Positions 53,724-62,079 of a stretch of 64,000 bases of DNA are shown piece by piece. The stretch covers positions 372,001 to 436,000 of the forward strand of contig NZ_BMGA01000002.1 of the NCBI RefSeq assembly GCF_014639535.1, given 5' to 3'. The translations under genes and the position numbers were made by a program. Origin of the DNA: Flavobacterium palustre (GTDB lineage Bacteria > Bacteroidota > Bacteroidia > Flavobacteriales > Flavobacteriaceae). The number at the start of each line of letters is the position of its first letter. Positions within the stretch are counted from its first letter, which is position 1. Under the pieces are notes generated by a model that saw nothing but the letters and a program-made list of their open reading frames with translations, was not told the DNA's origin and made no database searches.

Positions 53724-54485
53724 ATGTTGCCAAATCAACGAAGAGAGAAAATACTGGATCTTTTAAAAGAAGATGGCTTTGCCAAAGTAATAGACCTCGC
53801 AAGATTATTTAAAGTAACCGAAGTTACTATTCGTCAGGACCTTGAAAAATTAGAAAGTGAGGGGCTAATTTTAAAAGAACACGGCGGAGCAAGTATTAAA
53901 AACGTTGAAGATCAAGTGAGAAGCTTTTCGCTTCAACGTCAGGAAAATTTAGAAGAAAAATCGGCAATAGCTGAAAAATGCCTAGAATTTATTGAAAACG
54001 GAGATACCATCATTTTAGATTCGGGTTCTACAACCACTGAAATAGCCAAGAAACTAAAAGGACTCAAACAACTTACCGTAATTACCAATGCTTTAAACAT
54101 TGCTTTACTATTAGGAACCGATCCTGATATTGAGGTAATTATGACCGGAGGCGAATTTAAACCGCCTACATTATCATTAACCGGTCAAAAAGCCGCCGAT
54201 TTCTTCAAAGGCTTAAATGTCCAAAAACTATTCTTAGCCACAGCGGGAATTTCCCTAAAATCAGGACTTACCTACCCTAGCATCAGCGACTTGGTAGTTA
54301 AAAAAGCCATGATTGATGCAGCCGAAGTTACTTATTTAGTCGCTGATAGCACAAAGATTGGCAAAAGTGCCCTGGCCAGTTTAGGCGCCTTATCCTTAAT
54401 TGATTACATCATTACCGATAACGGAATTGAAGAGAAACACAAAGAAGTGTTTAGGGATAATGAAATTGAAGTTATCGTAGCATAA
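53724..54485 (+). CDS. DeoR/GlpR-family repressor of the sugar operon
   Basis: 253 residues. The DeoR-type helix-turn-helix is at 1-60 (NQRREKILDLLKEDGFAKVIDL, then EVTIRQDLEKLE) and the DeoRC sensor domain follows, with ILDSGSTTTEIAKKL and FLATAGIS. These proteins respond to phosphorylated sugars. It lies 49 bp ahead of the isomerase gene, with possible operators before and after it. Confidence 0.88.
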   Translation: MLPNQRREKILDLLKEDGFAKVIDLARLFKVTEVTIRQDLEKLESEGLILKEHGGASIKNVEDQVRSFSLQRQENLEEKSAIAEKCLEFIENGDTIILDSGSTTTEIAKKLKGLKQLTVITNALNIALLLGTDPDIEVIMTGGEFKPPTLSLTGQKAADFFKGLNVQKLFLATAGISLKSGLTYPSISDLVVKKAMIDAAEVTYLVADSTKIGKSALASLGALSLIDYIITDNGIEEKHKEVFRDNEIEVIVA

Positions 54486-54524
54486 AAAGAAAATAAAGAG
54501 AAAAACATACAAAAAGAAAATAAA
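54484..54524. promoter_or_regulatory. Two direct repeats, candidate DeoR-type operators
   Basis: AAAAAGAAAATAAA occurs at 54484-54497 and again at 54511-54524. The 13-mer AAAAGAAAATAAA within it is the reverse complement of the word in front of the deoR-type gene. The repeat is low-complexity, so the sharing could be chance. Confidence 0.4.
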
Positions 54525-54534
54525 AACAAACACA

Positions 54535-55938
54535 ATGGCAACATCAACATTAGGAGTAATTATAGGAAACAGAGATTTTTTCCCGGACAGTTTAGTAGAA
54601 AAAGCAAGATTTGAAATCATTGAAGTTTTTGCTAAATTAAACATCAAACCTATTTTATTAGAGAGTACTGATACCAAACTAGGCGGTGTCGAAACCTATA
54701 AAGAAGCGCAAAAATGTGCTGAATTATTCAAAAAACACCAGGATGAAATTATGGGAGTACTTGTTTTACTGCCTAATTTTGGTGATGAAAAAGGAGTAGC
54801 TGACACCTTAAAATTAGCCAACTTAAATGTTCCTGTTTTAATTCAGGCGTATCCGGATGAATTGACAAAAATGAATGTGGTAAACCGTCGTGATTCCTGG
54901 TGTGGAAAAATCTCCGTTTGCAACAATTTATACCAATACGGTATCAAATACTCATTGACAAGTCAGCATGTAATGAGTCCGTCAGATCCTATTTTCCAAA
55001 AAGACTTATTAGACTTTACTGCGGTATGCCGAGTGGTAAAAGGAATGCGTAATGTACGTATTGGTGCTATCGGTGCAAGACCGGGTGCTTTTAACACGGT
55101 TCGTTATTCTGAAAAAATATTACAAAGAAACGGTATCACGGTTACCACTGTAGATTTATCTGAAATTTTAGGAAAAGCTAACAAATTAACGGCTGATAGT
55201 CCGGCTGTAAAAAAACATCTGGAATCAATCAACGCTTACGTTGCCCAGGGAAAAACACCTAACGAAGCGATGCTTCAAATTGCAAAATTAGATGTGGTAC
55301 TGAAAGATTTCATGGAAGAATACGCTTTAGACGCCACGGCAATCCAATGTTGGACTTCATTGCAACAAAACTATGGCTGTAATGTGTGTACGAGTATGAG
55401 TATCATGAGCGAAAACATGCTTCCAAGTGCTTGTGAGGTGGACGTTACAGGTACATTGAGTATGTATGCGATGCAATTGGCTTCCGGTTCACCAAGTGCA
55501 TTGGTAGACTGGAATAACAACTATGCTGACGATCCTGAAAAATGCGTTTTATTCCACTGCGGAAACTGGGCAAAATCATTCCTTCCGGACATTTCATTGA
55601 GCACTGCTCCTATCTTAGGAACTACTGTGGGAGTTGAAAACACTTATGGAGCTTTGGATGGAAGAACGCCTGCTATGCCATTAACTTATGGTAGAATCAG
55701 TACTGATGACCCTAAAGGAATCATCAAAGTTTACATTGGCGAAGGTGAATTGACTAACGACGAATTGAACACTTTTGGAAACAGAGCCGTAGCCCAAATC
55801 CCGGATTTACAAGGATTGATGCAATACGTTTGTAAAAACGGATTTGAACATCACGTGGTAATGAACGCTTCAAAAACGGCAGCCATCTTAGAAGAAGCCC
55901 TTGGAAATTACATGGGTTGGGAAGTTTACAAACACTAA
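54535..55938 (+). CDS. L-fucose/arabinose-isomerase-family sugar isomerase
   Basis: 467 residues. The FucI/AraA fold is indicated by GVIIGNRDFFP, VLVLLPNFGDE, RIGAIGARPGAFNTVRYSEKI and the metal-binding residues in AIQCWTSLQQNYGCNVC and SACEVDVTG, with FHCGNWAKS near 345. It converts an aldose to a ketose. Together with a split transketolase, an FGGY kinase and a ribose-type ABC importer it fits D-apiose isomerase, but that substrate is inference. Confidence 0.8.
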   Translation: MATSTLGVIIGNRDFFPDSLVEKARFEIIEVFAKLNIKPILLESTDTKLGGVETYKEAQKCAELFKKHQDEIMGVLVLLPNFGDEKGVADTLKLANLNVPVLIQAYPDELTKMNVVNRRDSWCGKISVCNNLYQYGIKYSLTSQHVMSPSDPIFQKDLLDFTAVCRVVKGMRNVRIGAIGARPGAFNTVRYSEKILQRNGITVTTVDLSEILGKANKLTADSPAVKKHLESINAYVAQGKTPNEAMLQIAKLDVVLKDFMEEYALDATAIQCWTSLQQNYGCNVCTSMSIMSENMLPSACEVDVTGTLSMYAMQLASGSPSALVDWNNNYADDPEKCVLFHCGNWAKSFLPDISLSTAPILGTTVGVENTYGALDGRTPAMPLTYGRISTDDPKGIIKVYIGEGELTNDELNTFGNRAVAQIPDLQGLMQYVCKNGFEHHVVMNASKTAAILEEALGNYMGWEVYKH

Positions 55939-55948
55939 ATAAATCAAG

Positions 55949-56788
55949 ATGTATATCGAAAATTTAAAACGAAAATCCATTGAGAACAGAAAAAAAATTC
56001 TCAAATATATCTACAATGCCAAAGCGGGTCACACCGGAGGAAGTCTCTCTATTTTAGACATTCTGAATGTATTGTACAATGATGTGATGAACGTTTCTCC
56101 TGAGAATTTCGGTTCTAATGACAGAGACCGATTTATTCAGAGTAAAGGACATTGTGTGGAAGCTTTGTATGTGGTTTTGGCTGACAAAGGCTTTTTTCCC
56201 GAAGAAGATTTATTGACACTTTGCCAATACAACTCTCCTTACATTGGTCATCCTACCAAATCTATTCCCGGAATTGAACAAAATACTGGTGGTTTAGGTC
56301 ACGGTTTGCCTATTTGTGCTGGAGCTGCTTTGGCTGCCAAAAAAGACAATTCGAAAGCTAAAGTATTTACCATTTTAGGAGATGGTGAAATGGCCGAAGG
56401 TTCTAACTGGGAAGCGATGATGTTTGCAGCACATTATAAATTGGATAATCTGTGCGCTATTTTAGATTACAACAAATTGCAAATTACTGCTCCTAACGAA
56501 GATGTGATGGGCTTAGAGCCAATTGATCAAAAACTGGAAGCCTTTGGCTGGGCAGTAAAACATGTTGACGGACATAATATAGAAAAGCTTTTAGAAACCT
56601 TCAGAGGGCTTCCTTTAGAAAATGGAAAACCTACCTTTATTATTGCGCATACTGTTAAAGGAAAAGGAATCAGCTATATGGAAAACGTATTGAAATGGCA
56701 TCACGGTGTTCCATCGAAAGAGCAATACGATTTAGCTATTGAGGAATTAGACAAACAATTAGAAGAACTTGAAAACAGCTTGAAATAA
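55949..56788 (+). CDS. Transketolase, N-terminal subunit
   Basis: 279 residues. The thiamin-diphosphate (TPP) part of a split transketolase: GHTGGSLSILDILNVLY, KGHCVEALYVVLA, GGLGHGLPICAGAALA, and GDGEMAEGSNWEA with the TPP motif GDG-x-N. It overlaps the next gene by one base and needs the second subunit. Confidence 0.9.
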   Translation: MYIENLKRKSIENRKKILKYIYNAKAGHTGGSLSILDILNVLYNDVMNVSPENFGSNDRDRFIQSKGHCVEALYVVLADKGFFPEEDLLTLCQYNSPYIGHPTKSIPGIEQNTGGLGHGLPICAGAALAAKKDNSKAKVFTILGDGEMAEGSNWEAMMFAAHYKLDNLCAILDYNKLQITAPNEDVMGLEPIDQKLEAFGWAVKHVDGHNIEKLLETFRGLPLENGKPTFIIAHTVKGKGISYMENVLKWHHGVPSKEQYDLAIEELDKQLEELENSLK

Positions 56789-57744
56789 TGGAAGAAATAA
56801 AGACAATTGACGCCGCTAACCTTGAAGTGTTTTCTGAAGTACTTCAAAATTTAGCCGAAACAGACCGAGATATTATCGTTGTTACCAGCGATTCCCGTGG
56901 TTCAGGGAAATTAGTTCCTTTTGGACAAAAATATCCCGAACAAATTGTAGAAGTAGGTATTGCCGAACAAAACTTAGTAGGTGTTGCCACAGGATTAGCC
57001 AGCATGGGCAAAAAAGCATTTGCTGTTTCCCCGGCTTGTTTTCTTACCGCAAGAGCTTTGGAACAAATTAAAAATGACGTGGCTTATTCTGATAATCCCG
57101 TAAAACTTATCGGTATTAGTGCCGGGGTGAGTTATGGAGCATTAGGAACCACACACCATAGTTTGCACGATTATGCGGTTTTGAGAGCCATTAACAACAT
57201 CAGTATTGTAGCTCCAGCCGATAATTTTGAAACTGCCGAAGCCATCAAACAAGCAGCCGAAATGCAAAGTCCAATTTACCTGCGTTTTGGTAAAAAAACA
57301 ATGCCTGCCAACCTGAATCCGGAGGTAACTGATTTTAAAATCGGAAAAGGACGTGTCATTCAGGAAGGAAACGATTTGACGTTTATTGCGACTGGTGAAG
57401 CCGTACTTCCTTGTGTGGAAGCAGCGAAACTATTGAAAAAAGAGCATAATATCTCCTGTAAAATCATCAGTTTACACACTATTAAACCTTTGGATACCGA
57501 ATTATTACTAGATTCTGCTTCCAACGGAAAACCAGTTATTACAGTGGAAGAACATTCTGTAAATGGCGGATTGGGCGAAGCTGTGGCTTCTTTATTATTC
57601 CAAAATGGTTTTACCAATAAATTCAAAATTGTAGGATTACCGGATGATCACACGGTTTCGGGTTCGCAAATCGAAATTTTCAATCATTATGGTATTTCAG
57701 CCGAAGGATTAAAAAATACTGCTTTAAACACAATCAACCTATGA
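56788..57744 (+). CDS. Transketolase, C-terminal subunit
   Basis: 318 residues. The Pyr and C-terminal domains of a split transketolase: [17 protein letters not shown] (catalytic glutamate), [18 protein letters not shown], and RFGKK. It overlaps the N-terminal subunit by one base and the SBP gene by four. Confidence 0.9.
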   Translation: MEEIKTIDAANLEVFSEVLQNLAETDRDIIVVTSDSRGSGKLVPFGQKYPEQIVEVGIAEQNLVGVATGLASMGKKAFAVSPACFLTARALEQIKNDVAYSDNPVKLIGISAGVSYGALGTTHHSLHDYAVLRAINNISIVAPADNFETAEAIKQAAEMQSPIYLRFGKKTMPANLNPEVTDFKIGKGRVIQEGNDLTFIATGEAVLPCVEAAKLLKKEHNISCKIISLHTIKPLDTELLLDSASNGKPVITVEEHSVNGGLGEAVASLLFQNGFTNKFKIVGLPDDHTVSGSQIEIFNHYGISAEGLKNTALNTINL

Positions 57745-58661
57745 AGATAAAACAGCTTTCCTTACTTATTTTAACTGTAATTTTTGTTTTTGGATGTTCT
57801 TCGAAAGAGAAGTCTGAAAAGCCTAAAATTGCAGTTGTGGTTTCGACATTGAACAATCCCTGGTTTGTGATGCTGGCCGAATCAGCTGCTGAAAATGCCA
57901 AAAAGTTAGGTTATGAAGCCAAAATTTTCGATTCGCAAAACAATCCTGCTATCGAATCGGACAATTTTGAGAACCTTATTTCTTCGGGTTATGATGCAAT
58001 TCTGTTAAACCCAACTGATTCTGACGGTTCTATTTCGAATATCTTAAAGGCTAAAACAGCCGGAATTCCGGTTTTTTGCATGGACAGAGAAGTAAATGCC
58101 GATGATGCCGCTACCAGCCAGATTCTTTCAGACAATTATTCGGGTTGTGTGGCTATCGGAATCGAATTTGTAAAAGAATTAAAAGAAAAAGGAAAGTATG
58201 TAGAAATTCTGGGCTTGGTGGGTGATAACAACACCTGGGCGCGTTCAGGAGGATTCCATTCGGTGGTGGATAAATTTCCAAACCTAAAGATGGTAGCGCA
58301 ACAAAGTGGCGATTTCGACCGAAATAAAGCTATGGAAGTTTTAGAAACAATCCTTCAGGCTAATCCTGATATTGATGGTGTTTTTTGTGGTAATGATGCG
58401 ATGGCAATGGGTGCTTTTCAGGCCTTACAAGCAGCTGGAAAAGAAACTAAAGTTAAAATTTTCGGATTTGATGGTGCCAGCGATGTTGTTGAAAAAATCA
58501 GAGAAAAGAAAATTGTGGCTACAGGCATGCAATTTCCTAAAGTGATGGCTCAAACCGCTGCCCAATATGCAGATGAATATTTTAAAGGAAGAAAAGTGTT
58601 TCCTCAAAGAGTTCCTGTAGAAGTTGAATTAGTTAATGCAGCAAACATTAAAGACTATTAA
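57741..58661 (+). CDS. Ribose-type sugar-binding lipoprotein (RbsB-like)
   Basis: 306 residues. Lipobox VFGC with cysteine 19. Type I periplasmic-binding fold: [47 protein letters not shown], and [12 protein letters not shown]. It captures the substrate sugar for the ABC importer. It overlaps the transketolase gene by 4 nt. A lipoprotein form is usual where the protein is anchored to the inner membrane. Confidence 0.88.
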   Translation: MKIKQLSLLILTVIFVFGCSSKEKSEKPKIAVVVSTLNNPWFVMLAESAAENAKKLGYEAKIFDSQNNPAIESDNFENLISSGYDAILLNPTDSDGSISNILKAKTAGIPVFCMDREVNADDAATSQILSDNYSGCVAIGIEFVKELKEKGKYVEILGLVGDNNTWARSGGFHSVVDKFPNLKMVAQQSGDFDRNKAMEVLETILQANPDIDGVFCGNDAMAMGAFQALQAAGKETKVKIFGFDGASDVVEKIREKKIVATGMQFPKVMAQTAAQYADEYFKGRKVFPQRVPVEVELVNAANIKDY

Positions 58662-58662
58662 T

Positions 58663-59277
58663 ATGAAAAAAAAGTATTTATATATTTTAGCTTTCGTAAT
58701 CATTGCCATTTTAGGATACAATTCAGTTTATTTCAAAAAGCTGAGTGATGTCAAAAATGCAAACAAGGAAAATTTCGACTTTAAAGCTTACGCTGATTCC
58801 ATTTACTACAAAGGGATTCTGAAAAGCAAAAAAACGATTGCTCTGACCAATTTGATTGCTTCGGTAAAAACCAATCAGGATGAGGCATTTAAAAAATACG
58901 GAAACCGACTTGGAATAGGAAATTCGGCTTATTTTATGATTAAAAGCACCGGAAAAATCATCGATATCAAAGACGGAATTTACACTATTGCTGACGAAAA
59001 AAATGGTGTGGTTTACATTGATACCAAATACATTTTCGGGAATGCTTTAAGAGATGCTTCGGGCTTAGTAAAACTGACCGATTTTAAAACCAATGCTCAA
59101 TTCAACAAAGTTTCAGAATCTTTAAATGATATTGTTCGAAATGAAGTTGTACCAAAAGAAATCAAAAAAGTAAAAATTGGCGACAGCATTTCGTTTTCAG
59201 GAGCCATCAAATTAAGCAAAAAACAAATTTTGTTTACCGATCTTTTAATTATTCCATCACAAATTAAACTGCAGTAA
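58663..59277 (+). CDS. DUF2291 periplasmic protein of the sugar importer
   Basis: 204 residues from ATG 58663. One N-terminal membrane helix (about 5-22), then a mixed alpha-beta periplasmic domain with YIFGNALRDASGLVKLTDF and KIGDSISFSGAIKL. DUF2291 proteins sit next to sugar SBPs of this type in several pathways. Starts at the base after the SBP stop, so it is surely co-translated. Confidence 0.75.
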   Translation: MKKKYLYILAFVIIAILGYNSVYFKKLSDVKNANKENFDFKAYADSIYYKGILKSKKTIALTNLIASVKTNQDEAFKKYGNRLGIGNSAYFMIKSTGKIIDIKDGIYTIADEKNGVVYIDTKYIFGNALRDASGLVKLTDFKTNAQFNKVSESLNDIVRNEVVPKEIKKVKIGDSISFSGAIKLSKKQILFTDLLIIPSQIKLQ

Positions 59278-59278
59278 A

Positions 59279-60769
59279 TTGTTAGAAGCAATTAACATAT
59301 CGAAAGAATTCCCGGGTGTAAAAGCACTGAATCAGGTCAATTTCAAATTTTATCCTGCCAAAGTCAATGCCATATTGGGAGAAAACGGTGCGGGAAAATC
59401 TACCTTGCTAAAAATTTTGACAGGGGTTTACACGCAATACGATGGCGAAATTCAATTAAATGGAAAAACGGTTTCTTTTTCGAGTATCAAAGAAGCACAA
59501 AATGCCGGAATTGCTATTATTCATCAGGAATTGAATTTAATCCCTGAGTTGAGTGTAACCGAAAATTTATTCCTGGGAAGAGAAATTAAAACTGCATTCG
59601 GACTTTTGGATTCTCAAAAAATGGAAACGGAAGCCAAACGGATTTTTGAAAAAATTCAATTGAATGTCAATCCGAAAACCTTAGTACAACAGCTGAAAGT
59701 AGGAGAACAACAATTAATTGAAATTGCCAAAGCACTGCTTTGTAATGCCGATGTGATTTTGATGGACGAACCTACTTCTGCCCTGAGCGACAAAGAAATA
59801 GACAACCTACACCGCATTATTTATGAGCTAAAAAAAGAAGGCAAAACCATTGTTTACATTTCTCATAAAATGGAGGAATTATTCAAAATTGCTGAACATT
59901 ATACCGTTTTAAGAGACGGGAACAGCATTGATGCCGGTGAAATGAAAGACACTACCGAGCAGGAATTAATTCGGAAAATGGTAGGGCGTGATGTGCTTAT
60001 CGAAAGAAAAAACAGCACAAATCATTTTCCAAACACCATTTTGAAAGTTGACAAACTCAACCTGATGCATCCAAATGATAAGAAAAGAAAATTGCTTCAC
60101 GATATTTCTTTCGAATTAAAAAAAGGAGAAATTCTGGGGATATTTGGATTGATGGGAGCCGGCAGAACCGAACTTTTAGAAACCATCTTTGGCATGCACC
60201 CTTCAAACAGTGAGTATGCTTTAGAAATTGACGAGAAAAACACTTTTCACAAAAAACCGAAAGATGCCATTGCAAACCGATTGGCTTTTGTAACCGAAGA
60301 CCGTAAAACCGAAGGATTAGTGTTGGGAATGGATATTGCTGAAAATATCAGTCTGACTAATTTGCCTACGTTTGGGCTTTTAAGTCCTTCAAAAGACAAA
60401 ACTTCGTCACAGGATTATATCGAAAAATTACGCATCAAAACACCATCTGAAATGCAGTTGTGCCAGAATTTAAGTGGTGGAAATCAGCAAAAAGTAGTTT
60501 TAGCCAAATGGCTCGCAACCAATCCTCAGATTTTAATGATGGATGAGCCAACGCGCGGAATCGATATCAACGCCAAAAATGAAATTTACAATCTAATAAA
60601 AGATCTCGCAGCCAACCAAATGAGTATCATTTTAGTTTCTTCTGAAATTCCCGAAATACTAGCGCTTTCGGACAGAATTTTAGTAATGGCCGAAGGAAAG
60701 ATTAAAGCTTCCTATTTAGCCGCAGAAGCCAATGAAGATAAATTATTAAAATCAGCCTTACCTGAATAA
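59279..60769 (+). CDS. Sugar ABC importer ATPase with two ATP-binding cassettes (RbsA/MglA type)
   Basis: 496 residues, TTG start at 59279. Two cassettes: first Walker A GENGAGKST, signature LKVGEQQLIEIA (a weak form), Walker B VILMDEPTSAL; second domain with degenerate Walker A GLMGAGRTE, signature LSGGNQQKVVLA and Walker B ILMMDEPTRGID. Such asymmetry is normal for RbsA. It drives import of the sugar. Confidence 0.92.
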   Translation: MLEAINISKEFPGVKALNQVNFKFYPAKVNAILGENGAGKSTLLKILTGVYTQYDGEIQLNGKTVSFSSIKEAQNAGIAIIHQELNLIPELSVTENLFLGREIKTAFGLLDSQKMETEAKRIFEKIQLNVNPKTLVQQLKVGEQQLIEIAKALLCNADVILMDEPTSALSDKEIDNLHRIIYELKKEGKTIVYISHKMEELFKIAEHYTVLRDGNSIDAGEMKDTTEQELIRKMVGRDVLIERKNSTNHFPNTILKVDKLNLMHPNDKKRKLLHDISFELKKGEILGIFGLMGAGRTELLETIFGMHPSNSEYALEIDEKNTFHKKPKDAIANRLAFVTEDRKTEGLVLGMDIAENISLTNLPTFGLLSPSKDKTSSQDYIEKLRIKTPSEMQLCQNLSGGNQQKVVLAKWLATNPQILMMDEPTRGIDINAKNEIYNLIKDLAANQMSIILVSSEIPEILALSDRILVMAEGKIKASYLAAEANEDKLLKSALPE

Positions 60770-60771
60770 TT

Positions 60772-61746
60772 ATGACTATATCCTTAAACCACCCTATTAT
60801 CAAAAAATCGCAATCGTTGATTGCACTGTTTCTTTTGTGTCTGTTTATCAGTTTGTTGTCTGATAAATTCATGACCAGCACGAATCTTTGGAATGTATTA
60901 AGACAAATCTCTGTGAATGTTTGTATTTCTGTTGGAATGACCTTAGTGGTTTTAATGGCAGGAATAGACTTATCCGTAGGTTCTGTTTTAGGTCTTACCG
61001 CAGCAATTTGCGCCGGACTATTAAAAAGCGGACTCTCTTTTGAATCCATGGATTTATTTGTAGGCTTTAGCGTTTTAGGAGCTATTTTAGCAGCCATACT
61101 TATCGGAATGGCCTTAGGTCTTTTCAACGGCTGGGTGATTACTAAATTCTCCATTCCTCCTTTTGTGGCAACACTGGCCATGTTAACCATTGCCCGTGGA
61201 TTAACGATGCTTTATACAGCAGGTATCCCAATTTCTAATTTAGGACCTGAATTTGAATTCATTGGATCGGGTTGGATTTTAGGCATTCCGGTACCGGTTT
61301 GGATTTCGCTCTTTATGGTTCTGATTGTTGTTTTCTTAACTAAAAAAACAACTTTCGGAAGATACATTTATGCTATCGGAGGAAATGAAAAAGCAGCATT
61401 TTTATCTGGAATCAGCATCAATAAAATCAAATTAGCTGTTTATGGAATTGCCGGAATGATGGCAGCTGTAGGTGGAATATTAGTCACTTCAAGACTAAAC
61501 TCAGCCCAACCGAATGCCGGTATGAGTTACGAACTGGATTCCATTGCAGCGGTGGTTATCGGTGGTACTTCACTGTCAGGCGGTGTGGGAACCGTTGCAG
61601 GAACTGTTATTGGTGCTGTAATTATTGGAGTTTTAAATAACGGACTGGTTTTACTGGATGTATCGCCTTTTTGGCAGCAGGTAGTAAAAGGAATCGTTAT
61701 TTTATTGGCGGTGATTATTGACAAAATGAATCAGAAAAATAAATAA
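60772..61746 (+). CDS. Sugar ABC importer permease (RbsC type)
   Basis: 324 residues with about ten hydrophobic segments. ISVGMTLVVLMAGIDLSVGS, FSIPPFVATLAMLTIARG and RYIYAIGGNEKAAFLSGI are family motifs. It forms the membrane channel and starts three bases after the ATPase stop. Confidence 0.92.
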   Translation: MTISLNHPIIKKSQSLIALFLLCLFISLLSDKFMTSTNLWNVLRQISVNVCISVGMTLVVLMAGIDLSVGSVLGLTAAICAGLLKSGLSFESMDLFVGFSVLGAILAAILIGMALGLFNGWVITKFSIPPFVATLAMLTIARGLTMLYTAGIPISNLGPEFEFIGSGWILGIPVPVWISLFMVLIVVFLTKKTTFGRYIYAIGGNEKAAFLSGISINKIKLAVYGIAGMMAAVGGILVTSRLNSAQPNAGMSYELDSIAAVVIGGTSLSGGVGTVAGTVIGAVIIGVLNNGLVLLDVSPFWQQVVKGIVILLAVIIDKMNQKNK

Positions 61747-61764
61747 AACATTTTATTCTTTTTC

Positions 61765-61818
61765 ACCATTAAGAAATTAAGAAAATTTAGGCTCAATGCT
61801 CCTTAACTTCTTAATGGT
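61765..61818. repeat. Palindromic repeat, family ACCATTAAGAAATTAAG, copy 2
   Basis: Left arm ACCATTAAGAAATTAAG (61765-61781), right arm CTTAACTTCTTAATGGT (61802-61818) with one mismatch. The left arm is the exact reverse complement of the right arm of the copy at 44193-44254. Confidence 0.7.
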
Positions 61819-61952
61819 AAAACAATGTCACACTGAGCTTGTCGAAGTGCTTTCAAAACTGAAATTATTTTAAATATTTTTCTTTTTTGCTTGATCAAAA
61901 AAGAAACAAAAAAATCAAGTCTTACACTTCCTCGTCGGTCAAATTAGTTTTC

Positions 61953-62008
61953 GAATGCTAAAAGAAAAGAACTCGCTACGCTCAAACAGCTTTTCTTTTT
62001 ACGCATTC
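61953..62008. repeat. Inverted repeat with GAACTCGCTACGCTC loop
   Basis: GAATGCTAAAAGAAAAG (61953-61969) pairs with CTTTTCTTTTTACGCATTC (61990-62008), two bases longer on the right. The loop has AACTCGCTACGCTCAAACAG, a word that recurs in flavobacterial genomes by recall. Confidence 0.5.
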
Positions 62009-62079
62009 TTCAAACATTTGACACTCGACTGCGGAAGCTAAGGACAACATCACAACAACAATTTGATTTATAATTGAAA

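Larger units (their letters stand above)
61747..62079. other. Repeat-rich gap within the sugar operon
   Basis: This 333-bp gap separates the permease from the kinase. It holds a palindrome of the ACCATTAAG family (61765-61818), a CACACTGAGCTTGTCGAAGTG word (61831-61851; a motif seen widely in Bacteroidota), and an inverted repeat GAATGCTAAAAGAAAAG / CTTTTCTTTTTACGCATTC (61953-61969 and 61990-62008). I see no open frame and no clear promoter. Confidence 0.6.
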
